A DNA stretch of 64,000 nucleotides from an uncultured Alphaproteobacteria bacterium (lineage in GTDB: Bacteria > Pseudomonadota > Alphaproteobacteria > HIMB59). A program made the position numbers and the translations under genes. The notes under the pieces are model-generated. The model was not told the origin of the DNA, ran no database searches, and saw only the letters and a program-made list of their open reading frames with translations. Within the stretch, counting starts at the first letter, position 1. The number at the start of each line of letters is the position of its first letter. Location: positions 1 through 64,000 of the forward strand of contig CACMUL010000003.1 in the NCBI GenBank assembly GCA_902616855.1, read 5' to 3'. Positions 19,437 through 28,922 of the stretch are shown in pieces.

Positions 19437-20440
19437 TGGTAGATAAATTAAATGACGATATAGGAGAAGAGAAAAGACTTCAATTATGGGAAATGATGCT
19501 GAAATTAAGGTTGGTCGAAAAAAAAGCATATGATCTTTTTCTTCAAAATCTTATCAAAGGTACTAGCCATTTAGCTCTGGGTCAGGAAGCTATTGCAGGT
19601 GCCTTTGGAGTAGCCTTGAAACAAGGCGATTATACATTTTGCACATACCGTGGGCACGCACATACACTCGCAAGAGGATCCTCAATCGAAGGAGTTTTAG
19701 GAGAACTAATGGGTAGACAGTGTGGCTTGATGAAAGGTAAAGGAGGATCCATGCATCTTACAGATGTAGATAAAGGAGTTATGGGTTCATATGCTATTAT
19801 AGGTGCTCATTTAACTATTGCCAATGGAACTGCTTTAGCATCAAAATATAATAAAACAAATGAGGTAAGCGTTTGTTTTTTTGGAGACGGTACTACGAAT
19901 ATCGGAGCATTCCATGAGGCATTGAACATGGCAAAAATATGGAATTTACCCATAGTGTTTGTTTGTGAAAATAATTTATATATGGAATATACACCAATTC
20001 ATGAAGTTACTGCTGTTGAGCACCCAGCTGCTGATAGAGCAGGTGCATACGATTTAGATAAAATTATTGTTGACGGAAATGATGCTGATGAAATGCTTAG
20101 AACAGCAGAAAAAGCTATTTCAAAAGCGAGAGAGGGTAAAGGTCCAAGTTTAATTGAAGCCAAGACTTATCGACATAGTGGGCATTCAAGAGCTGACCCA
20201 GGTAAGTACAGACCTGATGAGGAAGTAAAAGATTGGATGGAAAACAAAGACCCAATAAAAAATTACAGAGCAAAGTTATTAGATTTTAATATCAATGAAA
20301 AAATAATTTCTGAAATTGAGGAGAAAATTAAAGATCAAGTTGAAAAAGCAACTGAAATTTCCATGGCTTCTCCAATTCCAGAAATTAAAGAAATATATAC
20401 TGATGTATGGGCTAATGGAGGTTCAGAGTGGCACAATTAA
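19436..20440 (+). CDS. TPP-dependent dehydrogenase E1 alpha subunit (pyruvate/acetoin type)
   Basis: 334 aa; YRGHAHTLARG, FFGDGTTNIGAFHEALNMA, YRHSGHSRADP. Confidence 0.92.
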   Translation: MVDKLNDDIGEEKRLQLWEMMLKLRLVEKKAYDLFLQNLIKGTSHLALGQEAIAGAFGVALKQGDYTFCTYRGHAHTLARGSSIEGVLGELMGRQCGLMKGKGGSMHLTDVDKGVMGSYAIIGAHLTIANGTALASKYNKTNEVSVCFFGDGTTNIGAFHEALNMAKIWNLPIVFVCENNLYMEYTPIHEVTAVEHPAADRAGAYDLDKIIVDGNDADEMLRTAEKAISKAREGKGPSLIEAKTYRHSGHSRADPGKYRPDEEVKDWMENKDPIKNYRAKLLDFNINEKIISEIEEKIKDQVEKATEISMASPIPEIKEIYTDVWANGGSEWHN

Positions 20441-21411
20441 CATACAGAGCAAGTGTTTCACTCGCTATAGCTCAATCCATGAGAAAAGATCAAAAAGTTT
20501 TTTTTATTGGTGAAGACGTAGGTGCTGCGGGTGGAGTATTTAAAGCGACGGTTGGTCTTTTAGAGGAGTTTGGAAAAGAGAGAGTCATGGATGCACCAAT
20601 TTCAGAACAAGCTATTTTAGGTGCAGCTATGGGTGCAGCAATGACAGGCTTAAGGCCAATAGCAGAAATAATGTTTTCAGATTTTTTAGCTGTTTGTTGG
20701 GATATTGTGGCAAATCAAATTGCTAAAACTAGATATATGTCAGATGGACAAATCAACATTCCATTGGTCATTAGGACTGCAAATGGTGGAGGGTCAAAAT
20801 TTGGTGCACAACATTCTCAAAGTTTAGAAAATTGGTCTATGATGATACCAGGTTTAAAAGTAGTCGCACCAAGTTGCCCTAGTGACGTGTTAGGTTTGAT
20901 GGATAGTGCTGTAAAGGACCCTGATCCAGTTATATTTTACGAGCATAAATCACTTTATGCATTCAAAGAAGAAATTGAACAAACTGATATATCCATTCCT
21001 ATCGGGGAGGCTAATACGCTTCACGAGGGAAAAGATATTACTATTATTGGTTTAGCTTTAATGGCACAAAGAGCAAAAGAGGCTGCATTAATTTTGAAAG
21101 ACAAACACGATATTAATGCAAAGGTAATCGATTTGAGATCTCTAGTGCCATTAGATTTACAAACAATAAAAAAATCTGTAATTGAGACTGGTCATGTCTT
21201 GACAGTAGAAGAAAATCCAAGACTTTGTGGATGGGGAGCGGAAATATCATCTTTAATCTCAGAACATTGTTTTAAAAATTTAAAAGGCCCTGTCACTAGA
21301 GTAACTACACCACATGTACCTTTACCAAGTGCCGACATACTCGAAGATAATACAATTCCCTCAGTGGAACTAATTGTAAATGAGGTTATAAAAAAACTAA
21401 AAGGAGAATAA
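20428..21411 (+). CDS. TPP-dependent dehydrogenase E1 beta subunit
   Basis: 327 aa; GEDVGAAGGVFKATVGL, DAPISEQAILGAAMGAAMTGLRPIAEIMFSDF. Confidence 0.92.
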   Translation: MAQLTYRASVSLAIAQSMRKDQKVFFIGEDVGAAGGVFKATVGLLEEFGKERVMDAPISEQAILGAAMGAAMTGLRPIAEIMFSDFLAVCWDIVANQIAKTRYMSDGQINIPLVIRTANGGGSKFGAQHSQSLENWSMMIPGLKVVAPSCPSDVLGLMDSAVKDPDPVIFYEHKSLYAFKEEIEQTDISIPIGEANTLHEGKDITIIGLALMAQRAKEAALILKDKHDINAKVIDLRSLVPLDLQTIKKSVIETGHVLTVEENPRLCGWGAEISSLISEHCFKNLKGPVTRVTTPHVPLPSADILEDNTIPSVELIVNEVIKKLKGE

Positions 21412-21413
21412 TT

Positions 21414-21641
21414 ATGGAAATAATAATGCCATCCCTTGGAGAAACTGTTGACGAGGGAAAAGTAGTAAAGTGGCTTAAAAAAGTCGGAGATGAAATTAAA
21501 GAGGGAGATATCCTCTGCGAAGTTGAGACTGATAAGACAGCTGCTGAGATACCTTCAACAGTTAATGGAAAATTAACAGAGATAATTGCACAAGAGGGAG
21601 ATACGATCCCTGTAGGTGGTAAAATTGCCACTGTAGAATAA
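21414..21641 (+). CDS. Stand-alone lipoyl domain protein
   Basis: 75 aa; MEIIMPSLGETVDEGKVVKWLKKVGDEIKEGDILCEVETDKTAAEIPS lipoyl-Lys motif; stops right after the domain. Confidence 0.9.
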   Translation: MEIIMPSLGETVDEGKVVKWLKKVGDEIKEGDILCEVETDKTAAEIPSTVNGKLTEIIAQEGDTIPVGGKIATVE

Positions 21642-21665
21642 TAATTAAAACTGTTATAAATATTT

Positions 21666-23123
21666 ATGGAAATTAAAGACTCAAAATTTTATAGAGATAA
21701 GTGCTATATTAACGGTGAATGGGTTAATGCTGACTCAGGTGAGACAATATCTGTTAACAATCCAGCTAACTTGAAAGAGATCGGCACTGTCCCTAAGTGC
21801 GGAACATCTGAAACTAGAAATGCTATAGAAGCAGCAAATAATGCTTGGCCTGAATGGAGGGCAAAATCTGCACGTCAAAGATCAGACATACTCAGAAAAT
21901 GGTTTGATTTAATGATTGAAAATAAAGAGGAATTAGCTCAAATCATGACAGTTGAACAAGGAAAACCAATAAATGAGTCACGTGGAGAAATAGGCTATGG
22001 AGCCTCTTTTGTAGAATGGTTCTCAGAAGAAGCCAAGAGGGTTTATGGAGATACAATTCCAGATCCCATGACCGATCGAAGAATTGTTGTTTTGAAGCAA
22101 CCAGTTGGTGTAGTGGCATCCATTACACCATGGAATTTTCCTAATGCTATGATTACAAGAAAATGTGCACCAGCTTTAGCTGTTGGGTGCCCAGTTGTAA
22201 TTAAACCAGCAAGTCAAACTCCTTATTCTGCACTTGCACTAGCTGTTTTGGCTGAGGAGGCAGGTTTCCCAAAAGGTACTTTAAATGTAATTACAGGAAA
22301 GGCCTCTGAAATCGGAGAGGAATTAGCCACAAATCCAATTGTTAGAAAATTATCTTTTACAGGTTCAACAGAAATTGGAAAAATACTTTTACAGAAATGC
22401 TCTGGAACTGTAAAGAAAGTCTCAATGGAACTTGGTGGTCACGCACCCTTCATTGTATTTAATGATGCAAATATTGATGATGCAGTTGCCGGTGCAATCC
22501 AAAGCAAATTTAGAAATACTGGACAAACTTGTGTTTGTGCAAATAGAATTTATGTCCAAGAAAAAGTTCATGATGAGTTCTGTTCAAAATTTGTTGATGC
22601 TGTTTCTAAAATAAAAGTAGGAGATGGCTTAAATGAGGAGAATGCCTCTGGACCCATGATTGATGAGCACTCTTTAAGTAAAGTAGAGGAGCACGTCCAA
22701 GATGCATTACAATATGGGGCAAAAGTTGCAATTGGTGGATCTAAGCATTCTTTGGGAATGAACTTTTATCAGCCTACAATCCTAACTGAAGTCGCACCAG
22801 AAGCGAAAATTACAACTGAAGAAACATTTGGACCAGTGGCCCCAATTTACAAATTTAAAGATGAAAAAGAAGTAATTAAACTTGCAAATAACTCACCATA
22901 TGGACTTGCATCCTATTTTTATTCTAGAGATATCGGAAGAATATGGAGAGTTGCTGAGGCACTTGAATACGGTATGGTTGGAGTCAATACTGGATTAACT
23001 TCAAAAGCAGAGGCACCATTTGGAGGAATAAAAGAGTCTGGTCTTGGCAGAGAAGGCTCAAAGTATGGAATTGATGATTTTATTGAAATAAAATACATCA
23101 ATATGTGCGGCCTAGACAAATAA
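21666..23123 (+). CDS. NAD(P)-dependent aldehyde dehydrogenase (succinate-semialdehyde dehydrogenase-like)
   Basis: 485 aa; ITPWNFPNAMITRKCAPALAVGCPVVIKPA, SMELGGHAPFIVF, FRNTGQTCVCANR. Confidence 0.9.
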   Translation: MEIKDSKFYRDKCYINGEWVNADSGETISVNNPANLKEIGTVPKCGTSETRNAIEAANNAWPEWRAKSARQRSDILRKWFDLMIENKEELAQIMTVEQGKPINESRGEIGYGASFVEWFSEEAKRVYGDTIPDPMTDRRIVVLKQPVGVVASITPWNFPNAMITRKCAPALAVGCPVVIKPASQTPYSALALAVLAEEAGFPKGTLNVITGKASEIGEELATNPIVRKLSFTGSTEIGKILLQKCSGTVKKVSMELGGHAPFIVFNDANIDDAVAGAIQSKFRNTGQTCVCANRIYVQEKVHDEFCSKFVDAVSKIKVGDGLNEENASGPMIDEHSLSKVEEHVQDALQYGAKVAIGGSKHSLGMNFYQPTILTEVAPEAKITTEETFGPVAPIYKFKDEKEVIKLANNSPYGLASYFYSRDIGRIWRVAEALEYGMVGVNTGLTSKAEAPFGGIKESGLGREGSKYGIDDFIEIKYINMCGLDK

Positions 23124-23132
23124 TTCATATTT

Positions 23133-24290
23133 ATGAACAAAGTCTTTAATGTTGGCTTAATAGGATGTGGTCATATTTCTGAAACATATTTTAGAGGACA
23201 TGATTATTTTAATAATTTTCGCATAATTAAATGTGCTGACATTAATCATGAAAATTCTAAAAAATGTGCCGAAACTTATAATATAAACTCTTGTTCTGTT
23301 GATGAAATATTAAATGATAGTAAAGTCGATATTATTTTAAATTTAACTATTCCAAAGGCTCATTACGAGGTAGCAAAAAATTCGCTGGAGAGCGGTAAAC
23401 ATGTTTATAGTGAGAAACCAATGGCTGTAAATTTTTTAGATGGTGAAAATCTCTTAAAATTATCTAAAAGTAAAAACTTATACATTGGCAATGCTCCTGA
23501 TACTTTTTTAGGTGGTGGAATTCAAAAATCTATTGAATTAATAAACGATAATAAAATTGGAAATGTTCGGCTTGGAAATGCTATTTTTGCTTATCCAGGA
23601 GTTCAATCTTATCATCCCAATCCTGAACCGTGGTTTGCAAATAATGAAGGTGGCCCAGTTATAGATATGGGACCATACTATTTAACAGCTTTAGTAAATT
23701 TACTTGGCCCTGCTAAAAGTGTTCATGGTATTTCTACCAAAGTTTTCGATAAAAGAGTGATAGGCATAGGTCCAAAAAAAGATCAGGAGTTTGATGTGGA
23801 ATGTCAAACTAGCTATTTAGTTAATTTAGAATTTTATAATGGGGCTTTAATTCAAATAACTTTATCGTTTGATGTTGTAGCTCACCAACGTAATCACATA
23901 GAGCTTTACGGCGATAAAGGTTCTATGATTGTGCCTGATCCAAATATGTTTGGAGGCTCAGTATACACAAGTAATGATGATAGTGGTGTTTGGCAAGAGC
24001 ATAAAACTGATGATATGCCCCTTGGTAAAATTAATATTACATCTCATAGTGGTAGGGCTAATGAGTCACCAACTAATGCGAACTACCGTGGTGTCGGATT
24101 AGCTGAAATGGCATACTGTATTGATAATGAACTTGAACACAGATGTAGCGGAGAATTATCGTTACACGTTTTGGATATTATTCAATCAACAATGAAGGCA
24201 GCAGACACCAAAACACCTCAAGAGATAAAGACTACTTTTAAGAAGGCAGATTATTTTTCACTAGAGGAAATACAAAAAATTCTTAAGTAA
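23133..24290 (+). CDS. Gfo/Idh/MocA-family oxidoreductase
   Basis: 385 aa; VGLIGCGHISETY, SEKPMAVN, GGPVIDMGPYYLTALVNLLGP. Confidence 0.88.
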   Translation: MNKVFNVGLIGCGHISETYFRGHDYFNNFRIIKCADINHENSKKCAETYNINSCSVDEILNDSKVDIILNLTIPKAHYEVAKNSLESGKHVYSEKPMAVNFLDGENLLKLSKSKNLYIGNAPDTFLGGGIQKSIELINDNKIGNVRLGNAIFAYPGVQSYHPNPEPWFANNEGGPVIDMGPYYLTALVNLLGPAKSVHGISTKVFDKRVIGIGPKKDQEFDVECQTSYLVNLEFYNGALIQITLSFDVVAHQRNHIELYGDKGSMIVPDPNMFGGSVYTSNDDSGVWQEHKTDDMPLGKINITSHSGRANESPTNANYRGVGLAEMAYCIDNELEHRCSGELSLHVLDIIQSTMKAADTKTPQEIKTTFKKADYFSLEEIQKILK

Positions 24291-24324
24291 TTACAATAAT
24301 TCCTCTAGACTTAATTTTCATTAA

Positions 24325-25287
24325 ATGAAATTTGATAATACAAAAAAAATTCTTGTAATAGGGAGAGCAGGATTAGATATTTATCCAGAGCCACCCGGTA
24401 CAAAAATCTCCGATGTAAATAACTTTTCTTCTCATTTAGGGGGCTCGGCGGCAAATACTTGTGTTGCTCTATCGAACTTGGGTGTCAGCACTGATTTACT
24501 TACTTGTATAACTGACGATGCAATCGGAGAATACATAATTAACAAACTTAGTGAATTCAAAGTTGGTGTAGAACACTGCAGAAAAGTTAATAAATCATTT
24601 CAAACACAAATAGCTGTTGTTGAAACTATTTTAAACAATAACCAATCTATTCTTTACAGAAGTAATCCTTGTGATCTGCAACTTAATAAGGAGGATATTA
24701 ATAAAATTAATTTCAATAATTACTCTGCTGTATTCATCTCTGGAACTGCGCTTTCAGGAGAACCTTCAAGGAATGCCGTTTTTGTTGCCTCAAAACTAAC
24801 TTCAGATCTCAAGATACCATTAATAATCGATCTTGATTATCGGCCTTACAACTGGGAGTCTGATACAATCAAATCAGATGTATATAAAGAAATTATGAAT
24901 GAAATGGATATTATTATTGGAAACGATTTAGAATTTAATGTGGCTGATAATTCCACAAATGGACTTGAATTAGCAAAAGTGTATATTAAAAAAAAACCAT
25001 CAGTGATTGTCTATAAAATGGGTGAAGAGGGATCCAAAGTATTTACTAAAGAAAATGAGAGCCAATACGGGATATTTAATGTCGAAGCTATTAAACCTAC
25101 GGGTGCAGGTGACGCCTTCAATGGAGGTTTTATAAGCTCCCTATACAATGGCCTTAGTTTAGAGGATGCAGTAATTCGGGGTTCCGCAAATGCTGCAATA
25201 GTAGTAACAAGGGTAGGATGTTCCTCTGCTATGCCCAATAATCAGGAATTAGAAAAATTTATTAACCAAAATCAAAAGGAGTTATAG
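24325..25287 (+). CDS. iolC: PfkB-family kinase, 5-dehydro-2-deoxygluconokinase (IolC)-like
   Basis: 320 aa; VIGRAGLDIYPEPPGT, LGGSAANTCVALSNLGV, DLDYRPYNW, PTGAGDAFNGGF; next to iolB. Confidence 0.85.
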   Translation: MKFDNTKKILVIGRAGLDIYPEPPGTKISDVNNFSSHLGGSAANTCVALSNLGVSTDLLTCITDDAIGEYIINKLSEFKVGVEHCRKVNKSFQTQIAVVETILNNNQSILYRSNPCDLQLNKEDINKINFNNYSAVFISGTALSGEPSRNAVFVASKLTSDLKIPLIIDLDYRPYNWESDTIKSDVYKEIMNEMDIIIGNDLEFNVADNSTNGLELAKVYIKKKPSVIVYKMGEEGSKVFTKENESQYGIFNVEAIKPTGAGDAFNGGFISSLYNGLSLEDAVIRGSANAAIVVTRVGCSSAMPNNQELEKFINQNQKEL

Positions 25288-26130
25288 ATGCACATCCCTT
25301 ATTCAGACAATAAAAATCAAGCTTTATTTGGAGAAACAAATAAAACAGTACCTTTAGTTTATTTTAATATTATCAATTTAAATAAAGGTGAGTCCTATGA
25401 ATACCAACTATCAAAACATGAAAGTAGCGTAGTCCCAGCAACAGGTATCGTCGAGATTACCGTGGAGGATAATAAGTTAGGACAGATTGGAAAAAGAACA
25501 ACTGACGTATGGGATGGTGAACCTGAGGGTAGTTATATTCCTACAAATTCAAAATGTAAAATTACTTGTTTATCTGACTCCTCTGAGTGTTTCATAGCTG
25601 GTGGAATTTATGAAAAAAAATTAGAGCCATTTCTCGTTTTAAAAGAAGAACTAGATGTTGTTCAATATGGCTCGGACGATACTAAAACTCACAGAAAAAT
25701 TAAACATATCTTAGGTGCAAAACATCATGATCAAGTTGGTCGATTATTAGTAAATGAACTATATACTGTTGGCGCTGGAGGGTGGTCAGGCTTCCCTCCT
25801 CACAAACACGACACAGATGATCTCCCTCAAGAAACTCGTCATGATGAAGTTTATAATTATCGATTTAAACCAGGACATGGTTTTGGTGTTCAAATTATGC
25901 AATCAGAAGATGAAAAAGAGGGTCACGGTTATCAACTTTTTAATGGCTCTACGATTGCGATTAATAAAGGATATCATCCATGTGTGGTTGCCCCAGGATA
26001 TGAGATGTATTATTTTACAATCCTAGTAGGTCTTTCTCAAAGATCACTTATTCAATCTTTCCAAAAAACTCATGCTTACCAATTAGAATCAATCCCAGGT
26101 ATTAAGGATATGATAGCAAAATATAAATGA
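25288..26130 (+). CDS. iolB: 5-deoxy-glucuronate isomerase
   Basis: 280 aa; GWSGFPPHKHDTDDLPQETRHDEVYNYRF. Confidence 0.9.
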   Translation: MHIPYSDNKNQALFGETNKTVPLVYFNIINLNKGESYEYQLSKHESSVVPATGIVEITVEDNKLGQIGKRTTDVWDGEPEGSYIPTNSKCKITCLSDSSECFIAGGIYEKKLEPFLVLKEELDVVQYGSDDTKTHRKIKHILGAKHHDQVGRLLVNELYTVGAGGWSGFPPHKHDTDDLPQETRHDEVYNYRFKPGHGFGVQIMQSEDEKEGHGYQLFNGSTIAINKGYHPCVVAPGYEMYYFTILVGLSQRSLIQSFQKTHAYQLESIPGIKDMIAKYK

Positions 26131-26957
26131 CGATAGCTAGCCTCTCAGAAGTTTTACAAGAAGCAAAAAAAAATAATTATGCCGTTGCAGGATTAGTAGT
26201 ACTAGGTTGGGAAGATGCAAGATGTTATGCAGAAACAGCCGGAGAGCTCAAGGTACCTGTCATTCTTCAAGCAGGACCAGGTTGTAGAGCAAATACACCT
26301 CTACCAGTTTTAGGTAAAATGTTTAGATACTTGGCTGAGCAATCATCTAGTCCAATAGTTTGTCATTTAGATCATGGCTATACGAAAGAAGAGTGTTTAC
26401 AGGCAATTGACAACGGATTCACATCTGTAATGTTTGATGGATCCAAGCTTTCACTTAATGAAAACGTTGATAAAACAAGTGAAATCGTTGAATTAGCTCA
26501 TAAACAAAATATTTCCGTTGAGGGAGAAATTGGATTTGTTGGTTACAATGATGGGGCTAAGTCACAAAGCACAGATCCAGAAGAAGCGAAGACATTTGCT
26601 GAATTAACCAAATGTGATGCAATGGCCATCAGTGCAGGAAACGTACACTTACAGACAAACAAATCCTCTTCTATTGATATGCAAGTCATAAAGAAGATAG
26701 AAACCTTAACTGAAGTACCATTGGTGCTGCACGGAAGTAGCGGTATCGACGATACACTTAAAAGAACGATAGCAAATACAACGAATGTTTGTAAGTTTAA
26801 TATCGGCACTGAACTCAGAAAAACTTTTGGTGATACTTTAAGAGAGGAAATTGTAAAAGATCCAAATACTTATGACCGTATTAAATTAATCAATTCAACT
26901 ATCCCGAGATTAAAAGAAGTAACAAAAAAAGTTTTAGAGAATATTTCAAAAATTTAA
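26127..26957 (+). CDS. Class II aldolase (fructose-bisphosphate/IolJ-like)
   Basis: 276 aa; HLDHGYTKEECLQAIDNGFTSVMFDGSKL, VEGEIG, LVLHGSSGI. Confidence 0.85.
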   Translation: MTIASLSEVLQEAKKNNYAVAGLVVLGWEDARCYAETAGELKVPVILQAGPGCRANTPLPVLGKMFRYLAEQSSSPIVCHLDHGYTKEECLQAIDNGFTSVMFDGSKLSLNENVDKTSEIVELAHKQNISVEGEIGFVGYNDGAKSQSTDPEEAKTFAELTKCDAMAISAGNVHLQTNKSSSIDMQVIKKIETLTEVPLVLHGSSGIDDTLKRTIANTTNVCKFNIGTELRKTFGDTLREEIVKDPNTYDRIKLINSTIPRLKEVTKKVLENISKI

Positions 26958-26963
26958 TCATTC

Positions 26964-27917
26964 ATGATTAAATCGCACACAATTGAAAATAAGTTTTTAA
27001 GAGTTAAGACTCTTAATATTGGCGCAACATTATTTGAAGTTTTTTATAAAAAGAAAAAAATCAATTTAATTCTAAATTTAGGAAATATCTCATCATATAA
27101 AAATAATAAAAATTACTTAGGCGCAACATGTGGCAGGTATGCAAATAGAATAAAAAAAGCTCAATTTCAGATCAAAGGAGTAAAATACAAATTAACTAGA
27201 AATGAGGGAAAAAATATACTACATGGTGGTAAAAAAGGGTTTGACTCAAAAATTTGGCAAGTTAAGAGCTTCTCCAAATCTCATATTAGCTATTATTGTA
27301 TATCACCAGATAAAGATCAGGGTTTCCCAGGAGAATTATATTCCAGTTGTGATTACTCAATTGCAAATTCGACTCTCAAAATCAATATAAGTGCACAAAC
27401 ATCAAAAACTACTCACGTTAATTTGGTAAATCACGCCTATTGGAATTTAGATAAAATTAAAAAAGATATTTTTGATCACCACGTCCAAATCAATTCAAAT
27501 CAGTATTTAGAAAATGACTCTGAAAATATACCTACTGGTAGGGTAATGAATGTAAAAGGAACACGTTTTGATTTTAAAAAATTAACTAGGATACGCGATA
27601 AATTTACTAATAAATTCAAGGGATTTGATGAAAATTTCATCATAAAAAAAAATTCTAAGTTTGCAGCTCAAATACAATCACCAAAAAGCAATATATCCCT
27701 AAAAATTTTTTCAAATCAACCTGGTGTTCAATTTTATACTGGTCAGCATTTAAAATATTCCAGTAATAGTATTAAAATTAAAAAATATCAAGGTATGTGT
27801 TTTGAAACTCAGGGTTTTCCAAACGCACCCAATAATCGAAAATTTCCTTCAACACAATTAAACCCATCACAAATTTATAAACATCAAATGAAGTTTGATA
27901 TTGGAGAAATTAAATAA
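26964..27917 (+). CDS. Aldose 1-epimerase (galactose mutarotase)
   Basis: 317 aa; CGRYANRIKKAQF, LVNHAYWNL, FETQGFPNAPN. Confidence 0.87.
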   Translation: MIKSHTIENKFLRVKTLNIGATLFEVFYKKKKINLILNLGNISSYKNNKNYLGATCGRYANRIKKAQFQIKGVKYKLTRNEGKNILHGGKKGFDSKIWQVKSFSKSHISYYCISPDKDQGFPGELYSSCDYSIANSTLKINISAQTSKTTHVNLVNHAYWNLDKIKKDIFDHHVQINSNQYLENDSENIPTGRVMNVKGTRFDFKKLTRIRDKFTNKFKGFDENFIIKKNSKFAAQIQSPKSNISLKIFSNQPGVQFYTGQHLKYSSNSIKIKKYQGMCFETQGFPNAPNNRKFPSTQLNPSQIYKHQMKFDIGEIK

Positions 27918-28922
27918 TTATTCGGTTTTTTCTCTTAATTTTATATTCAATGTATCAAAAAATATTTGAGGAACGCTAAAAGCAAAATTATTTAAAAAAG
28001 TAACCGAACTAACTTGTATTTGATTTCCATCTAGCAATGGATCTATAAACTTTGATATTTGAACTTTATCATCGACATAATTCCAATCAAAAGTAGCGTG
28101 AACACCTTTACCCTCAATATCGTAAAGATTTACAAAAATTATAGTTCCATTATTGAGTGTAAACCTAGCTTTTAAATCTGGAGAGTTAGGTAATTCTGTC
28201 TTAAGTATAAAGCCATTATGTTGAAGATCAGTTAATATATTTTGAGCATCAATAATTTTATCATTATCAATTTCATTAAATTGAGAGGTCAAATTTGTAT
28301 GTTTCAGCTCTCCTTCTTTGACACTTAAGTTAATCATATTTTGATTATAAATTTGAATTGATTGAATTTGAGATTTACCAATATTTATTAAATCAGTGGG
28401 CACCCAGTAGAAATCAGATACATCGGCGGTTAAGTTTGTTGAAACTAAATAGGATTGATTAGACCTAGGGTCCTTTATGTAAGATCCTGGGATATTATAA
28501 TTATAAATACCAATATCTAGTGAATACAATACTACATCGTCTTCAGATTTTAATATTAATTGCATTTTATTTTCATCATCTAGACCCAATTTGTATAAAA
28601 GATCTTCACGATTAGTTTTAGCATCTAAAATATTTGCTTCACGAAGTTGAATAAAAAACCTACTTAAAAGCTCAGTATTTGCCGGAAAATTATTTGAGCT
28701 TGAAATAAGCCATTGATTATCAATGATTTCAATAACAGATTTTCCATTTTGATTAGAAAATTCAATGTATGCTATTTCTGGTAAAACATCATCAAAACTG
28801 GGAAATAATACTTCAGATGATGACTTGTTAGACATATTTTTGCCATCAAAATACATACCAAGGGCAATAATTAAAAATCCAAAAGATAGTAAAACCAATA
28901 TTTTTAAATTTTTAATATACAT
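27918..28922 (-). CDS. DUF4340-like membrane-anchored protein
   Basis: 334 aa; N-terminal TM; last gene of a Gld-like ABC operon. Confidence 0.7.
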   Translation of the reverse strand: MYIKNLKILVLLSFGFLIIALGMYFDGKNMSNKSSSEVLFPSFDDVLPEIAYIEFSNQNGKSVIEIIDNQWLISSSNNFPANTELLSRFFIQLREANILDAKTNREDLLYKLGLDDENKMQLILKSEDDVVLYSLDIGIYNYNIPGSYIKDPRSNQSYLVSTNLTADVSDFYWVPTDLINIGKSQIQSIQIYNQNMINLSVKEGELKHTNLTSQFNEIDNDKIIDAQNILTDLQHNGFILKTELPNSPDLKARFTLNNGTIIFVNLYDIEGKGVHATFDWNYVDDKVQISKFIDPLLDGNQIQVSSVTFLNNFAFSVPQIFFDTLNIKLREKTE

